64,000 nucleotides of DNA, taken from assembly GCA_003576695.1 (NCBI GenBank), contig QOZQ01000003.1:463500-527499 (forward strand), in the 5' to 3' direction. Under the pieces are notes generated by a model. It was not told the DNA's origin, ran no database searches, and saw only the letters and a list, made by a program, of their open reading frames with translations. The position numbers were made by a program, and so were the translations under genes. This document shows, one piece after another, positions 42,689 through 50,845 of this stretch (the first letter of the stretch is position 1; each line of letters begins with the position of its first letter). The DNA comes from Taklimakanibacter lacteus. Lineage in GTDB: Bacteria > Pseudomonadota > Alphaproteobacteria > Rhizobiales > Aestuariivirgaceae.

Positions 42689-43279
42689 GTGGCTGCATTC
42701 GACTCTGACGCCGCGCGACGCTGGGCGCGTTTCGATCCGCAGAGGACACTTGCTCGGCGACCGGATCGGGATTTGTCCTTCATTGCCGAGGATCAGCTGG
42801 CCGGGCAGGAACTGTTGCTCGATACATGTGTCTATATTGATCAGATGCAGAACAGATCGCCTGCTATTCTCGATGAACTGATCCGACGGCGGCAAATCAA
42901 CCACTCGACCATCGCGATACAAGAGTTGATGCACAGCGTCGGTGTGTTGAGGCCCGACGATCCCCGCACGCCGGGAGTCATCAACGAGATACGCAAACAG
43001 ATTCAAGCCATGCCGGCGCATCGGATCAACACGCCGGATTCCGACGTGCTCGGGAGAGCAGCGCTGTTGTCGGGCGTCCTTTGTCGCCTTCAAGGGTATG
43101 CGGTCGATCGGAAATTGAGGGCGCTCAATGATTGTGTGCTGTTTCTGCAAGCGCTGAAGCTGGGGTTCGTCGTTCTGACTGCCAATGTGGCTGACTACGA
43201 TATACTGCTGCAGCTGGTTCCCGATGGGCGGGCGCTCTTTTACCGGCAAGAGCGGCAACAAGTGATGAGATCAAAATGA
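42689..43279 (+). CDS. PIN-domain protein (VapC-like toxin candidate)
   Basis: Protein of 196 aa with a PIN RNase domain after a 40-residue basic N-terminal extension. The acidic metal-binding set is in place: D45 in LLLDTCVYIDQM, E79 in STIAIQELM, D148 in LNDCVLFLQA and D169 in VLTANVADYDIL. PIN toxins of VapBC systems cleave tRNA or rRNA; here the length and extension are unusual. Start is a GTG 1 bp after the partner's stop; the stop overlaps the cutC ATG (ATGA), so toxin and CutC may be cotranscribed. Confidence 0.78.
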   Translation: MAAFDSDAARRWARFDPQRTLARRPDRDLSFIAEDQLAGQELLLDTCVYIDQMQNRSPAILDELIRRRQINHSTIAIQELMHSVGVLRPDDPRTPGVINEIRKQIQAMPAHRINTPDSDVLGRAALLSGVLCRLQGYAVDRKLRALNDCVLFLQALKLGFVVLTANVADYDILLQLVPDGRALFYRQERQQVMRSK

Positions 43280-44013
43280 TTTATGAAATCTGCGTGGATT
43301 CAATCGCGGGCGTGCGCGCCGCCAGGGAAGCGGGAGCGCATCGCGCCGAATTATGCGCCAATCTGCTGGAGGGCGGCACGACGCCGAGCCGCGGCATGAT
43401 CCGCGAAGCCCGCAAGGTCGAGGGGATAGGCCTCCAGGTCATCATCAGGCCGCGCGGTGGTGATTTCCTGTTCGATGACGATGAACTCGCCGTCATGCAG
43501 GCCGATATCGACACCGCCAGGGCGGAGGGGGCCGATGGCGTCGTCATCGGTATCCTCACGGCAGACGGCATTGTCGATGCCGACCGCACGCGTGAACTGA
43601 TCGCCCGGGCGCGGCCGCTGTCGGTGACCTTCCACCGCGCATTCGACATGACGCGCGATCCTTTCGAAGCCCTGGAGACGCTGATCGGCCTGGGCGTCGA
43701 CCGGGTCCTGACCTCGGGCCAGGAGCCGAGCGTGCTGGAAGGCTTGCCGCTCATCATCGAGCTCATCCGCCGCGCCGGCGAGCGGATCATCATCATGCCG
43801 GGCGGCGGCATAAATGCGCGCAATGCAGTGCGGATCATTGCCGAGGCGAAGCCGCGCGAGATCCATTTCGCCGGCCGCGAGGCCGTCGCCGGCGGCATGA
43901 AGTTCCGCCGCCACCATGTCTATATGGGCGGCGAGTTGCGCGCCCCCGAATATGATCGCTTCGTCACGTCGGCGGCGATCATTCGCGCGGTGATGGGGAA
44001 AGAGCCGGGGTAG
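43276..44013 (+). CDS. cutC: Copper homeostasis protein CutC
   Basis: TIM-barrel protein of the CutC family (245 aa): EICVDSIAGVRAAREAGAHRAELCANLLEGGTTPS at the N-terminus, VIIRPRGGDFLFDDDE, GVVIGILTADGIVD, TFHRAFDMTRDP, RVLTSGQEPSVLEG and MPGGGINARNAV are all diagnostic. Its role in copper handling is debated. Translationally coupled to the PIN gene by an ATGA overlap, which is an odd partner and may simply reflect insertion of the toxin pair upstream. Confidence 0.95.
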   Translation: MIYEICVDSIAGVRAAREAGAHRAELCANLLEGGTTPSRGMIREARKVEGIGLQVIIRPRGGDFLFDDDELAVMQADIDTARAEGADGVVIGILTADGIVDADRTRELIARARPLSVTFHRAFDMTRDPFEALETLIGLGVDRVLTSGQEPSVLEGLPLIIELIRRAGERIIIMPGGGINARNAVRIIAEAKPREIHFAGREAVAGGMKFRRHHVYMGGELRAPEYDRFVTSAAIIRAVMGKEPG

Positions 44014-44104
44014 CGATTTTCGCATAGCCGTGCCGCTTCGCGCCAAGGTTGCTCGACATCTCCGTGCATGTCAGTTTGATATGTGCATTCGAGATCACGG
44101 GGAA

Positions 44105-45589
44105 ATGAAGATGTCGGCAACGGAAGAGCTGGCTAAAGCGGACTCGGCGACGACACTGGCGGCACGCATTCGCCGCAAGGAGGTCTCGCCCGTCGAGGTG
44201 GTGGACAGCGCCATTGCACGTATCGAGAAACATAACTCGAAGATCAACGCGCTTATCATTTTCGGCTATGACGACGCCCGCAAGGCGGCAAAGCAGGCGG
44301 AAGCGGCCATCATGCGCGGCGACGCCGTCGGGCCGTTCCACGGCGTGCCGATCGCGATGAAGGATTGCTTCGACTTCAAGCCGGGCTGGGTCACGACCTT
44401 CGGCGGCATCCGCGCGCTCAAGGATTATGTCGCCGACAGCTATTGCATTTTTGCCGAGCGCATGGAGAGGGCAGGCGCCGTCATGGTCGGCAAGACCAAC
44501 AGCCCGGTCTTCGGCTTCCGGGGCACTTGCGACAATTACCTGTTCGGCCCTTCGCGCAATCCCTTCGACCTGACCAAGAATACCGGCGGCTCCTCCGGCG
44601 GCAGCGCCGGCGCCGTGGCGGCGGGCCTCCTGCCACTGTGCGAGGGCACTGATGGCGGCGGCTCGATCCGCATCCCGTCCTCCTGGTGCGGCGTCTTCGG
44701 CTACAAGCCCGCTTTCGGCCGCGTGCCCCTGGTGACCAGGCCCGATGCCTTCAGCGGCAACATCCCTTTCATCTTCGAAGGCCCGATCACCCGCACCGTC
44801 GAGGATTCGGCGCTCGCCATGTCGGTGCTGCAGGGCTACGATTCGCGTGATCCCTACGCCATCGAAGGTAGCGTCGACTTCATGGGCGCGCTCAGGAAAT
44901 CGATCGCCGGCAAGAAGATCGCCTATACGCGCGACTATGGCGTCTTCCCGGTCGACAAGCGGGTCATCGCGGTCGTCGACAAGGCACTGAAGGCTTTCGA
45001 AGAAGCGGGCGCCCATGTCGAGGAGGTCAAGATCAATATCCCGCGCTCGCATATGGAGCTCTCCGACATGTGGTGCCGGCTCATCGCGCCCAAGCAGGTG
45101 GCGGCGCTGGAAGGCTTCAAGCGCCAGGGCATCGACCTCATGCGCGACCATCATGATGATTTCCCGCCCGAATTCTGGCATTGGGACGAGATCGGCCGGC
45201 GCATGAGTGCTGCGCAATATCTTGCCGATGAGGCCATGCGCACGGAAGTCTTCGACGCGCTGCGCCCGGTGCTCGACACTTATGACTATATGGTGTCGCC
45301 GACGCTCGCCTGCCTGGCGGTCGATAATGCGACCGACGGCAACACGGTGGGGCCGAGGGAGATCGAAGGCCAGCCGATCAACCGCCTGATCGGCTGGTGC
45401 ATGACCTATCTCATCAATTTCATCGGCTATCCGGCAGCGACGGTGCCGGCCGGCCTCGCCGACAACGGCCTTCCCGTGGGCCTGCAGATCGTCGGCAAGC
45501 GCTATGCCGATGAGGATGTGTTCGCGGCCAGCGCCGAATTCGAGCGCCGGCGTCCGTGGATGGATAGCTACAAGAAGTGCAAGCTCTAG
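44105..45589 (+). CDS. Amidase (amidase-signature family)
   Basis: Amidase-signature hydrolase (494 aa). The Ser-cisSer-Lys triad is visible: K86 in PIAMKD, cis-Ser S163 in GGSSGGS and nucleophile S187 in GTDGGGSIR. The rest follows 6-aminohexanoate cyclic-dimer hydrolase/aryl-acylamidase-like relatives (RNPFDLTKNTGGSSGG, GYKPAFGRVPL, PAATVPAGLADNGLPVGLQIVG). Start ATG at 44105 with GGGGAA upstream. Substrate unknown; convergent with an SDR gene. Confidence 0.9.
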   Translation: MKMSATEELAKADSATTLAARIRRKEVSPVEVVDSAIARIEKHNSKINALIIFGYDDARKAAKQAEAAIMRGDAVGPFHGVPIAMKDCFDFKPGWVTTFGGIRALKDYVADSYCIFAERMERAGAVMVGKTNSPVFGFRGTCDNYLFGPSRNPFDLTKNTGGSSGGSAGAVAAGLLPLCEGTDGGGSIRIPSSWCGVFGYKPAFGRVPLVTRPDAFSGNIPFIFEGPITRTVEDSALAMSVLQGYDSRDPYAIEGSVDFMGALRKSIAGKKIAYTRDYGVFPVDKRVIAVVDKALKAFEEAGAHVEEVKINIPRSHMELSDMWCRLIAPKQVAALEGFKRQGIDLMRDHHDDFPPEFWHWDEIGRRMSAAQYLADEAMRTEVFDALRPVLDTYDYMVSPTLACLAVDNATDGNTVGPREIEGQPINRLIGWCMTYLINFIGYPAATVPAGLADNGLPVGLQIVGKRYADEDVFAASAEFERRRPWMDSYKKCKL

Positions 45590-45599
45590 AAACCCTGCG

Positions 45600-46379
45600 T
45601 CACCACAGCGTATAGCCGCCGTCGATCACGAAGGCGGCGCCCGTGACATAGCTCGAGGCCGGCGAGGCGAGATAGAGGGCGAGCGGCCCGATCTCATGCG
45701 GCTCGCCGGTACGCCCCATCGGCACCTGGCGCACGAAGGTCTCGATCACTTCCGGATGCTTCTCGGCCCAGGCGACATTGGGCTCGGTCATGAACAGGCC
45801 CGGACAGATGGCATTCACGGTGACGCCGCGCGGCGCCCAGTCGGCCGCGGTGGCGCGGGTGAAATGGATGAGCGCCGCCTTGGTCGTCTCGTAGTGGCGC
45901 CCGCCAATGCCGCGATTGGCGATCATGCCGCTGATCGAGGCGATGTTGATGACGCGGCCCGAGCCGCGCTTGAGCATGGCGCCGCCGATGATCTTGGTGG
46001 CGAGAAAGCAATGGGTCAGATTGAGGTCGACGAATTTCCGCCAGGTGGCAAGGTCGGTGTCCTCGACGGCGATATCGAGATTGCGGCCACCGACATTGTT
46101 GACGAGGATGTCGATCGGGCCGGCTTCGGCGAGCACGCGCTGGCACAACGCCTCGCAGATCTCGGGCACGGCGATATCGGCCGGATAAGTCCATGCCTGG
46201 CGGCCGCGCTCGCGTACCTCCGCGGCGGTCTTCTCGAGGGCCGCGGACTCGCGTCCATTAAGGATGATATCGGCGCCGGCCTCCGCGGCCGCCAGCGCAA
46301 TTACCCGGCCAAATCCCCGGCTGCCGCCGGTGACGAAGAGACGCTTTCCATCCAGACGGAAACGATCGAGCACATTCAC
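45600..46379 (-). CDS. SDR-family oxidoreductase
   Basis: Classical SDR (259 aa): Rossmann motif VTGGSRGFGRVIA near 15-27, NNVGG in VNNVGGRNLD, catalytic region SISGMIANRGIGGRHYETTKAAL (Ser, Tyr and Lys) and C-terminal PASSYVTGAAFVIDGGYTLW. The GTG at 46379 is chosen because GAGGAGAAG lies just before it; an ATG at 46400 would put that Shine-Dalgarno inside the gene. Gluconate 5-dehydrogenase-like. It is divergent from the sugar-type ABC importer, so it may belong to the same catabolic pathway. Confidence 0.88.
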   Translation of the reverse strand: MNVLDRFRLDGKRLFVTGGSRGFGRVIALAAAEAGADIILNGRESAALEKTAAEVRERGRQAWTYPADIAVPEICEALCQRVLAEAGPIDILVNNVGGRNLDIAVEDTDLATWRKFVDLNLTHCFLATKIIGGAMLKRGSGRVINIASISGMIANRGIGGRHYETTKAALIHFTRATAADWAPRGVTVNAICPGLFMTEPNVAWAEKHPEVIETFVRQVPMGRTGEPHEIGPLALYLASPASSYVTGAAFVIDGGYTLW

Positions 46380-46470
46380 GGGCTTCTCCTCGCAAGGCAT
46401 CTTGGCACGATGCGTTTATCTGATAATCTAGCCGCTCCGCCCTGTCGAGACTTTGAGAGGGGAGGGCACG

Positions 46471-46562
46471 AAGAGCGTTGAGCCGGTGAGCCAGGCCGGC
46501 AGTCAAGTCCGGCGGCAACCCTTGCAGGGTTGGAAGTTGCGAAGGCGAATTCATTCGCCTGC
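46471..46562 (+). promoter_or_regulatory. Structured 5' leader of the ABC importer operon
   Basis: Within the 226-bp spacer upstream of the binding-protein gene there are consecutive hairpins: GCCGG/CCGGC (46495-46513), CAACCC-TTGCA-GGGTTG (46516-46532) and AGGCGAA-TTCA-TTCGCCT (46543-46560), the last 46 bp before the ATG. GCAAC (46515) can also pair with GTTGC (46536), giving an alternative fold. The GGCAACCC stretch vaguely recalls SAM-I/IV-type aptamers, but I cannot match a known riboswitch. Confidence 0.35.
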
Positions 46563-46605
46563 AGATGAAGTCCATAGAAGACTGATCAAATTCCGGGAGT
46601 AGACA

Positions 46606-47988
46606 ATGACAATACGCAAGGATGAGGAATACAGACTGCAGCAGACTCTCGCCCGTTTGTTGCAGCAGGGAAGCATCGACAGGCGTGAATTCCTGACGCG
46701 CAGCCTGGTGGCCGGTCTCGGCCTCGCCGGCGTGGGAACCGCGGCGAAGAACGGTATCGGCTCGGCCAGAGCGCAGGACCGCCCGTTGACGCCGACCTTC
46801 TATCAGTGGATTGAGGATCTTCACCCCGGCATCCCGAAGGTGAACGAGAAGTTCCCCGGCCTCAATTACCAGATCGCGCCCGTCGAAGGCTTCGGCATCG
46901 AGCGTTTCGTAGCGGAAGCCAAGAAGAAGGAGAGCACCTGGGACGTCTATGTCGGCCAGACGCCGTTCGTCGAGATGTCGGCGATGAAGGCGGCCGACGT
47001 CATCGAGCCGTGGGACGACTACATCCCGAAGGAAGTTATCGACGACATGATCCCCTCGATCCGCGAGGAGAACACGATCGACGGCAAGCTCTATGGCTGG
47101 CCGTTCTTCCTCGACGTCATCGGCAATTCCTGGCATTCGGGCGTGACGACCAAGGCCGGCCTGAAGGATGAAGCGCCGATGACATGGGACGATCATCTCG
47201 CCAACGCCAAGAAGATCGTCGAATCGCAGGCGGCACCCTTCGGCGCCACCTTCGATTCGCATGGTTGGCGGTCGCTGGCGCCCTTCACCCACAGCATGAG
47301 CAGCAACGTCTACACCTCCGAAGGCCTGTTCGACTTCACCAGCGACGCGGCCGTCGAAGCGCTGAAGCTGATGAAGAGCATCATGGGCGTGTCGCACCCC
47401 GACATCCTGCTCGAAGGCGCTTCCGACGGCGGCGTCAACGGCACGCCGGACGAAGTGGCTTTTGCCGCCGAGCGCGTCGGTTATTTCAGCAAGTACTTCA
47501 ATGCGCCTTTGCGCATGGCGTCGAACTGGGACGATCCCAAGCAGCTGCGTATGGGGCCCTTGCCGAAATTCGCCAATGGCGAAGGCTCGACCGTGTTCTG
47601 GACGACGGGTTGCGCCTTGTTCAAATACGGCAAGAACAAGGAGAAGGCGGCGGAGTACATCAAGGCGCTGACCTATGATGCGCAGATCTGGCAGGATTCG
47701 ATTGCCGGCACGTCGGCTGCGCATCCCGGCCAGCTGCCGCCCTACAAGTCGATCTATGCCGGCTGGGAAGCCAACAAGCCGGACTGGATGCTCGACTTCG
47801 TGCCGTTGGTGCGCGGCCAGCTCGACAAGGCGAAGGCGATCACCAACCATATCTTCGGCCTGCAGCAATTCGTCATCGGCAAGCCCATCTGGGAAACCTA
47901 TCTCAAGGGCGAGGAAGCCGATCCGAAGGCGGCGCTGAAGAAGGTCGTGGACGCGGTCCAGGCCGAAATCGCGCGCGGCAAGCAGTAG
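46606..47988 (+). CDS. Family-1 ABC transporter substrate-binding protein (Tat-exported)
   Basis: Extracellular solute-binding protein family 1 (460 aa). Twin-arginine signal in the first 56 residues (DRREFLTRSLVAGLGLAG). The mature protein has the sugar-binder pattern: YQWIEDLHPGIPKVNEKFPG, WDVYVGQTPFVEMSAMKAADVIEPWDDYIP, KLYGWPFFLDVIGNSWHSG and PLPKFANGEGSTVFWTTGCALFKYGKNKEKAAEYIKAL. It heads an operon with two permeases after a 93-bp gap containing a hairpin. Ligand class (sugar or polyol) is inferred from family. Confidence 0.88.
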   Translation: MTIRKDEEYRLQQTLARLLQQGSIDRREFLTRSLVAGLGLAGVGTAAKNGIGSARAQDRPLTPTFYQWIEDLHPGIPKVNEKFPGLNYQIAPVEGFGIERFVAEAKKKESTWDVYVGQTPFVEMSAMKAADVIEPWDDYIPKEVIDDMIPSIREENTIDGKLYGWPFFLDVIGNSWHSGVTTKAGLKDEAPMTWDDHLANAKKIVESQAAPFGATFDSHGWRSLAPFTHSMSSNVYTSEGLFDFTSDAAVEALKLMKSIMGVSHPDILLEGASDGGVNGTPDEVAFAAERVGYFSKYFNAPLRMASNWDDPKQLRMGPLPKFANGEGSTVFWTTGCALFKYGKNKEKAAEYIKALTYDAQIWQDSIAGTSAAHPGQLPPYKSIYAGWEANKPDWMLDFVPLVRGQLDKAKAITNHIFGLQQFVIGKPIWETYLKGEEADPKAALKKVVDAVQAEIARGKQ

Positions 47989-48001
47989 GAGAGGGCGCGG
48001 G

Positions 48002-48028
48002 AACCGGGGCCGGCTTGCCGCCCCGGTT
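48002..48028 (+). terminator. Intra-operon hairpin after binding-protein gene
   Basis: Inverted repeat AACCGGGGC (48002-48010) / GCCCCGGTT (48020-48028) 13 bp after the binding-protein stop. Such hairpins commonly protect the upstream mRNA and lower permease expression relative to the binding protein. Confidence 0.6.
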
Positions 48029-48081
48029 CTCCCTCGTCATTCCCCGATGTGCTTGGCCTGTCTGTTCCGTTAGCATAGCGC

Positions 48082-49041
48082 ATGGCAGAAACGACCTTGT
48101 CCGACCAGATGACCGCTCGGCATGCCGAAAGTTTCGGCGCGCGCCTGACGGCGCTTCGCCATGGCATGACACCCTGGTGGTTTCTGCTGCCGGCCATATT
48201 GTTCTTCGCCGGCTATCAGGCCTATCCGATCTTCCGGGTCCTGTGGATCAGTTTCACCGACTACCAGTATCTCTCGAGCGAGCCGGCGAAGTTCGTCGGA
48301 CTCGCCAACTATATCACCGCGTTCAACGACCCATTGATGTGGGCGAGCCTGTGGCGGGCGGCGCTGTTCACGATCATGTTCCTGCCGGGAACCATCATCC
48401 TGCCCTTGCTGCTCGCCATCCTGGTCGACAGGGTGTCCAACCAGCGCGTCGCCACCGTCTATCGCGTCGTGCTGCTGATCCCGGCGGTCATCCCGAGCAC
48501 GCTCGTCTTCGTGCTGTGGAAATGGATGTACAATTACCAGGTCGGCCCGATCAACCACCTGCTGGTCGACATCTTCGGCCTGTTCACCTTGCAGAACGCG
48601 CCGCAATGGCTCGGCGGCACGCCGCTGACGCTGCCCGCCATCGCCATCATGGAAGTGTGGTGGGGGCTCGGCTATCACACCATCTTCTTCCTCGCCGGCC
48701 TCGCCGCCATCCCCAGGGACCTGCCGGAAGCGGCGCGCATCGACGGCGCCAGCGAATGGTCGATCTTCTGGCACATTACGCGCCCCGCGCTGGCCCCCAT
48801 CATGATGATCCTGGTGGTGCTGCGCTTCGGAACGGCGATGGCGGTGATCGACGAGTATCTCATCTTCGGCGGCTTCAACCGCGACTCGCCGACCTATACC
48901 TGGACCATCTTCATGTATGACCAGGCCTTCAAGCTCGGCCTGTGGCGCCAGGGTTTCGCCGCCGCGATCGGCATGATCGGTGCGGTCGGCATGATGATTG
49001 TCATGATCTTCCTCATCCGCATCTTCCGACCCAGGGGTTAG
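48082..49041 (+). CDS. Sugar-type ABC transporter permease (MalF/UgpA-like)
   Basis: Inner-membrane permease (319 aa) with six hydrophobic helices and the EAA loop AAIPRDLPEAARIDGASEWSIFWHITRPALAP. N-terminus PWWFLLPAILFFAGYQAYPIFRVLWISFTDY is typical of the MalF/UgpA group. ATG at 48082. Partner of the next gene (4-bp gap). Confidence 0.92.
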   Translation: MAETTLSDQMTARHAESFGARLTALRHGMTPWWFLLPAILFFAGYQAYPIFRVLWISFTDYQYLSSEPAKFVGLANYITAFNDPLMWASLWRAALFTIMFLPGTIILPLLLAILVDRVSNQRVATVYRVVLLIPAVIPSTLVFVLWKWMYNYQVGPINHLLVDIFGLFTLQNAPQWLGGTPLTLPAIAIMEVWWGLGYHTIFFLAGLAAIPRDLPEAARIDGASEWSIFWHITRPALAPIMMILVVLRFGTAMAVIDEYLIFGGFNRDSPTYTWTIFMYDQAFKLGLWRQGFAAAIGMIGAVGMMIVMIFLIRIFRPRG

Positions 49042-49045
49042 CCCA

Positions 49046-49939
49046 ATGACCATGGTCCTCGCTTCGACAGAACGCAGTGCCGCCCGGGTGACGCCGGAGC
49101 CGGGCTGGTTCCGCGAGAACCGCCACGCCATCATCCGCCACGCCATCATCAACTTCTTCATGATCGTCATCCTGGCGCCGCTCGCCTGGGTGCTGATGAT
49201 GTCGATCAAGTCGCGCTCCGATGCCATGCGCCCCGATTTCTGGCCGCGGCGCTTCGACTTCGGCCACTACGCCTATGTGTTCGACAAGATCGACACTTTC
49301 CCGATCAACCTTCTCAACAGCATCTATGTCACGACCGGCACGGTGATCATCACCACGGTCTGCGCGGTGCTGGCGGGCTATGCGCTCGTGCACATGAAGC
49401 CCAAGGGCGGCGGGCTCATCGTGGCGGCGCTCTTGATCTCGCTCTATTTCCCGACCCGCGTCGTGTCGATCATCTCGATCTATGAGATCCAGGACTTTCT
49501 CAATCTCATCAACAGCACGTCCGGCCTCATCCTGCCTTATGTGACGCTCAATCTGGCGATCAGCGTGCTCATCATGAGAAGCGTGTTCCAGCTGGTGCCG
49601 CATGAGGTGGTGGAGGCCGCGGAGGTTGATGGCGCCGGGCCGTTCCGGACCCTGTGGGAAATCGTGCTGCCAATGGCGCGCAACGGCCTTGTCGTCATCT
49701 TCATCGTCAACTTCGTCACCGCCTGGGGTGAGTTCCTGCTGTGCTCGACGCTGACCAACGACCAGATCGCGCGCACCATGCCGGTCGTCCTCGCCGGCGC
49801 CCAGGGCGGTCTCGGCCAGTGGTCATGGCCGGCACTCGCCGCCGTCTATGTGCTGGTTGTGACGCCCGGCATAGTCGCCTTCACCTTCGCCCAGAAGCTC
49901 TTCTTCAAGGGGCTGATGGAAGGCGTCGTGAAGGGTTAG
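49046..49939 (+). CDS. Sugar-type ABC transporter permease (MalG/UgpE-like)
   Basis: Second permease (297 aa): six helices, APLAWVLMMSIKSRSDAM at the first periplasmic boundary and EAA loop QLVPHEVVEAAEVDGAGPFRTLWEIVLPMARNG. Ends in KLFFKGLMEGVVKG, typical of MalG-type proteins. ATG at 49046 (a second ATG two codons on). No ATPase gene follows, so the importer must borrow an MsmK/UgpC-type ATPase encoded elsewhere. Confidence 0.92.
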   Translation: MTMVLASTERSAARVTPEPGWFRENRHAIIRHAIINFFMIVILAPLAWVLMMSIKSRSDAMRPDFWPRRFDFGHYAYVFDKIDTFPINLLNSIYVTTGTVIITTVCAVLAGYALVHMKPKGGGLIVAALLISLYFPTRVVSIISIYEIQDFLNLINSTSGLILPYVTLNLAISVLIMRSVFQLVPHEVVEAAEVDGAGPFRTLWEIVLPMARNGLVVIFIVNFVTAWGEFLLCSTLTNDQIARTMPVVLAGAQGGLGQWSWPALAAVYVLVVTPGIVAFTFAQKLFFKGLMEGVVKG

Positions 49940-50012
49940 TTGGTTCGCTTGCATTTCCAGCTCGTGCGGCCTAACCATCGACTGAGTGCGCAATTAAGGC
50001 GAGGACGAGGCT

Positions 50013-50834
50013 ATGCAGACCTCCCCAACCGACAAGCGCGTCGATCTTTACGGTGCGAGTTATCGCAATTTCGCGACCGATCTCTATGGCGACATAAGGC
50101 GTGAGGCCTTTGGCGAGGATATCGGCCAGACAGGCTGGCTGACGGCCGAGGAGCAGGACCTTTTCATTTCATGGCTGGGCCTCACCAGATCGAGCCAGTT
50201 ATTGGACATCGCTTGCGGCTCGGGCAAGCCGACCTTGCGCATCGCCCAGAAGACCGGATGCCATGTCTCGGGGCTTGATCTGCACAGCGAAGCCATCGCC
50301 AGCGCCAAGGCCAATGCCCGCGAGCTCGGCTATGAGGGCCGCACCAAATTCTATGAGGGCAATGCCGGCGAGCGTCTGTCCTTCGCCGCGCAAAGCTTCG
50401 ATGCCGTCACCTGCATCGATGCGATCAATCACCTGCCCAACCGGCCGCATGTGCTGGAAGAATGGCGGCGCGTGCTGAAGCCGGGCGGGCGGTTGCTGTT
50501 CACCGACCCGATCGTGCTGACGGGGCCGATCACCAATACCGAGATCGCCATCCGCGCCTCGATCGGTCTTTTCATGTTCGTGCCCGAGGGGCTCGATGAG
50601 ATGTTGCTGAGAGAAGCGGGCTTCGAGGTCGAGCGCGTCGAGGACCGCACCCGCAACATGGCCATGAACGCCGCGGGCTGGCTCGCGGCCCGGGCGCGGC
50701 GGGAAGCCGATCTGCGCAAGATCGAAGGCGATGAGGCGTATTTCGGCCAGCAGCGCTTCCTCGAAACTGCGGCCGCGCTGGCGAGCGAAAAGCGGCTCTC
50801 GCGCTTTGCGATACTGGCGCGCCGAAGCGATTGA
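50013..50834 (+). CDS. Class I SAM-dependent methyltransferase
   Basis: Methyltransferase (273 aa) with motif I LLDIACGSGKPTLRIAQKTG (about 66-85), the acidic end of strand 2 in VSGLDLHSEAIASAKANA, motif post-II FDAVTCIDAINHLPNRPHVLEEWRRVLKPGGRLLFTDP. The family resembles ubiquinone/sterol-type small-molecule methyltransferases. Start ATG at 50013 after GGCGAGGACGAGGCT. It is followed by the convergent Pnkp gene (11-bp gap). Substrate unknown. Confidence 0.87.
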   Translation: MQTSPTDKRVDLYGASYRNFATDLYGDIRREAFGEDIGQTGWLTAEEQDLFISWLGLTRSSQLLDIACGSGKPTLRIAQKTGCHVSGLDLHSEAIASAKANARELGYEGRTKFYEGNAGERLSFAAQSFDAVTCIDAINHLPNRPHVLEEWRRVLKPGGRLLFTDPIVLTGPITNTEIAIRASIGLFMFVPEGLDEMLLREAGFEVERVEDRTRNMAMNAAGWLAARARREADLRKIEGDEAYFGQQRFLETAAALASEKRLSRFAILARRSD

Positions 50835-50845
50835 TCGCGGCCAAC

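Noticed and set aside
46471..46562. SAM-type riboswitch
   Set aside because: Only the GGCAACC element is similar; the paired regions and the downstream genes do not support it, so it is reported only as an unassigned structured leader.
46258..47868. 536-codon open frame on the - strand
   Set aside because: Antisense to the ABC binding-protein gene, whose Tat signal and family motifs are clear.
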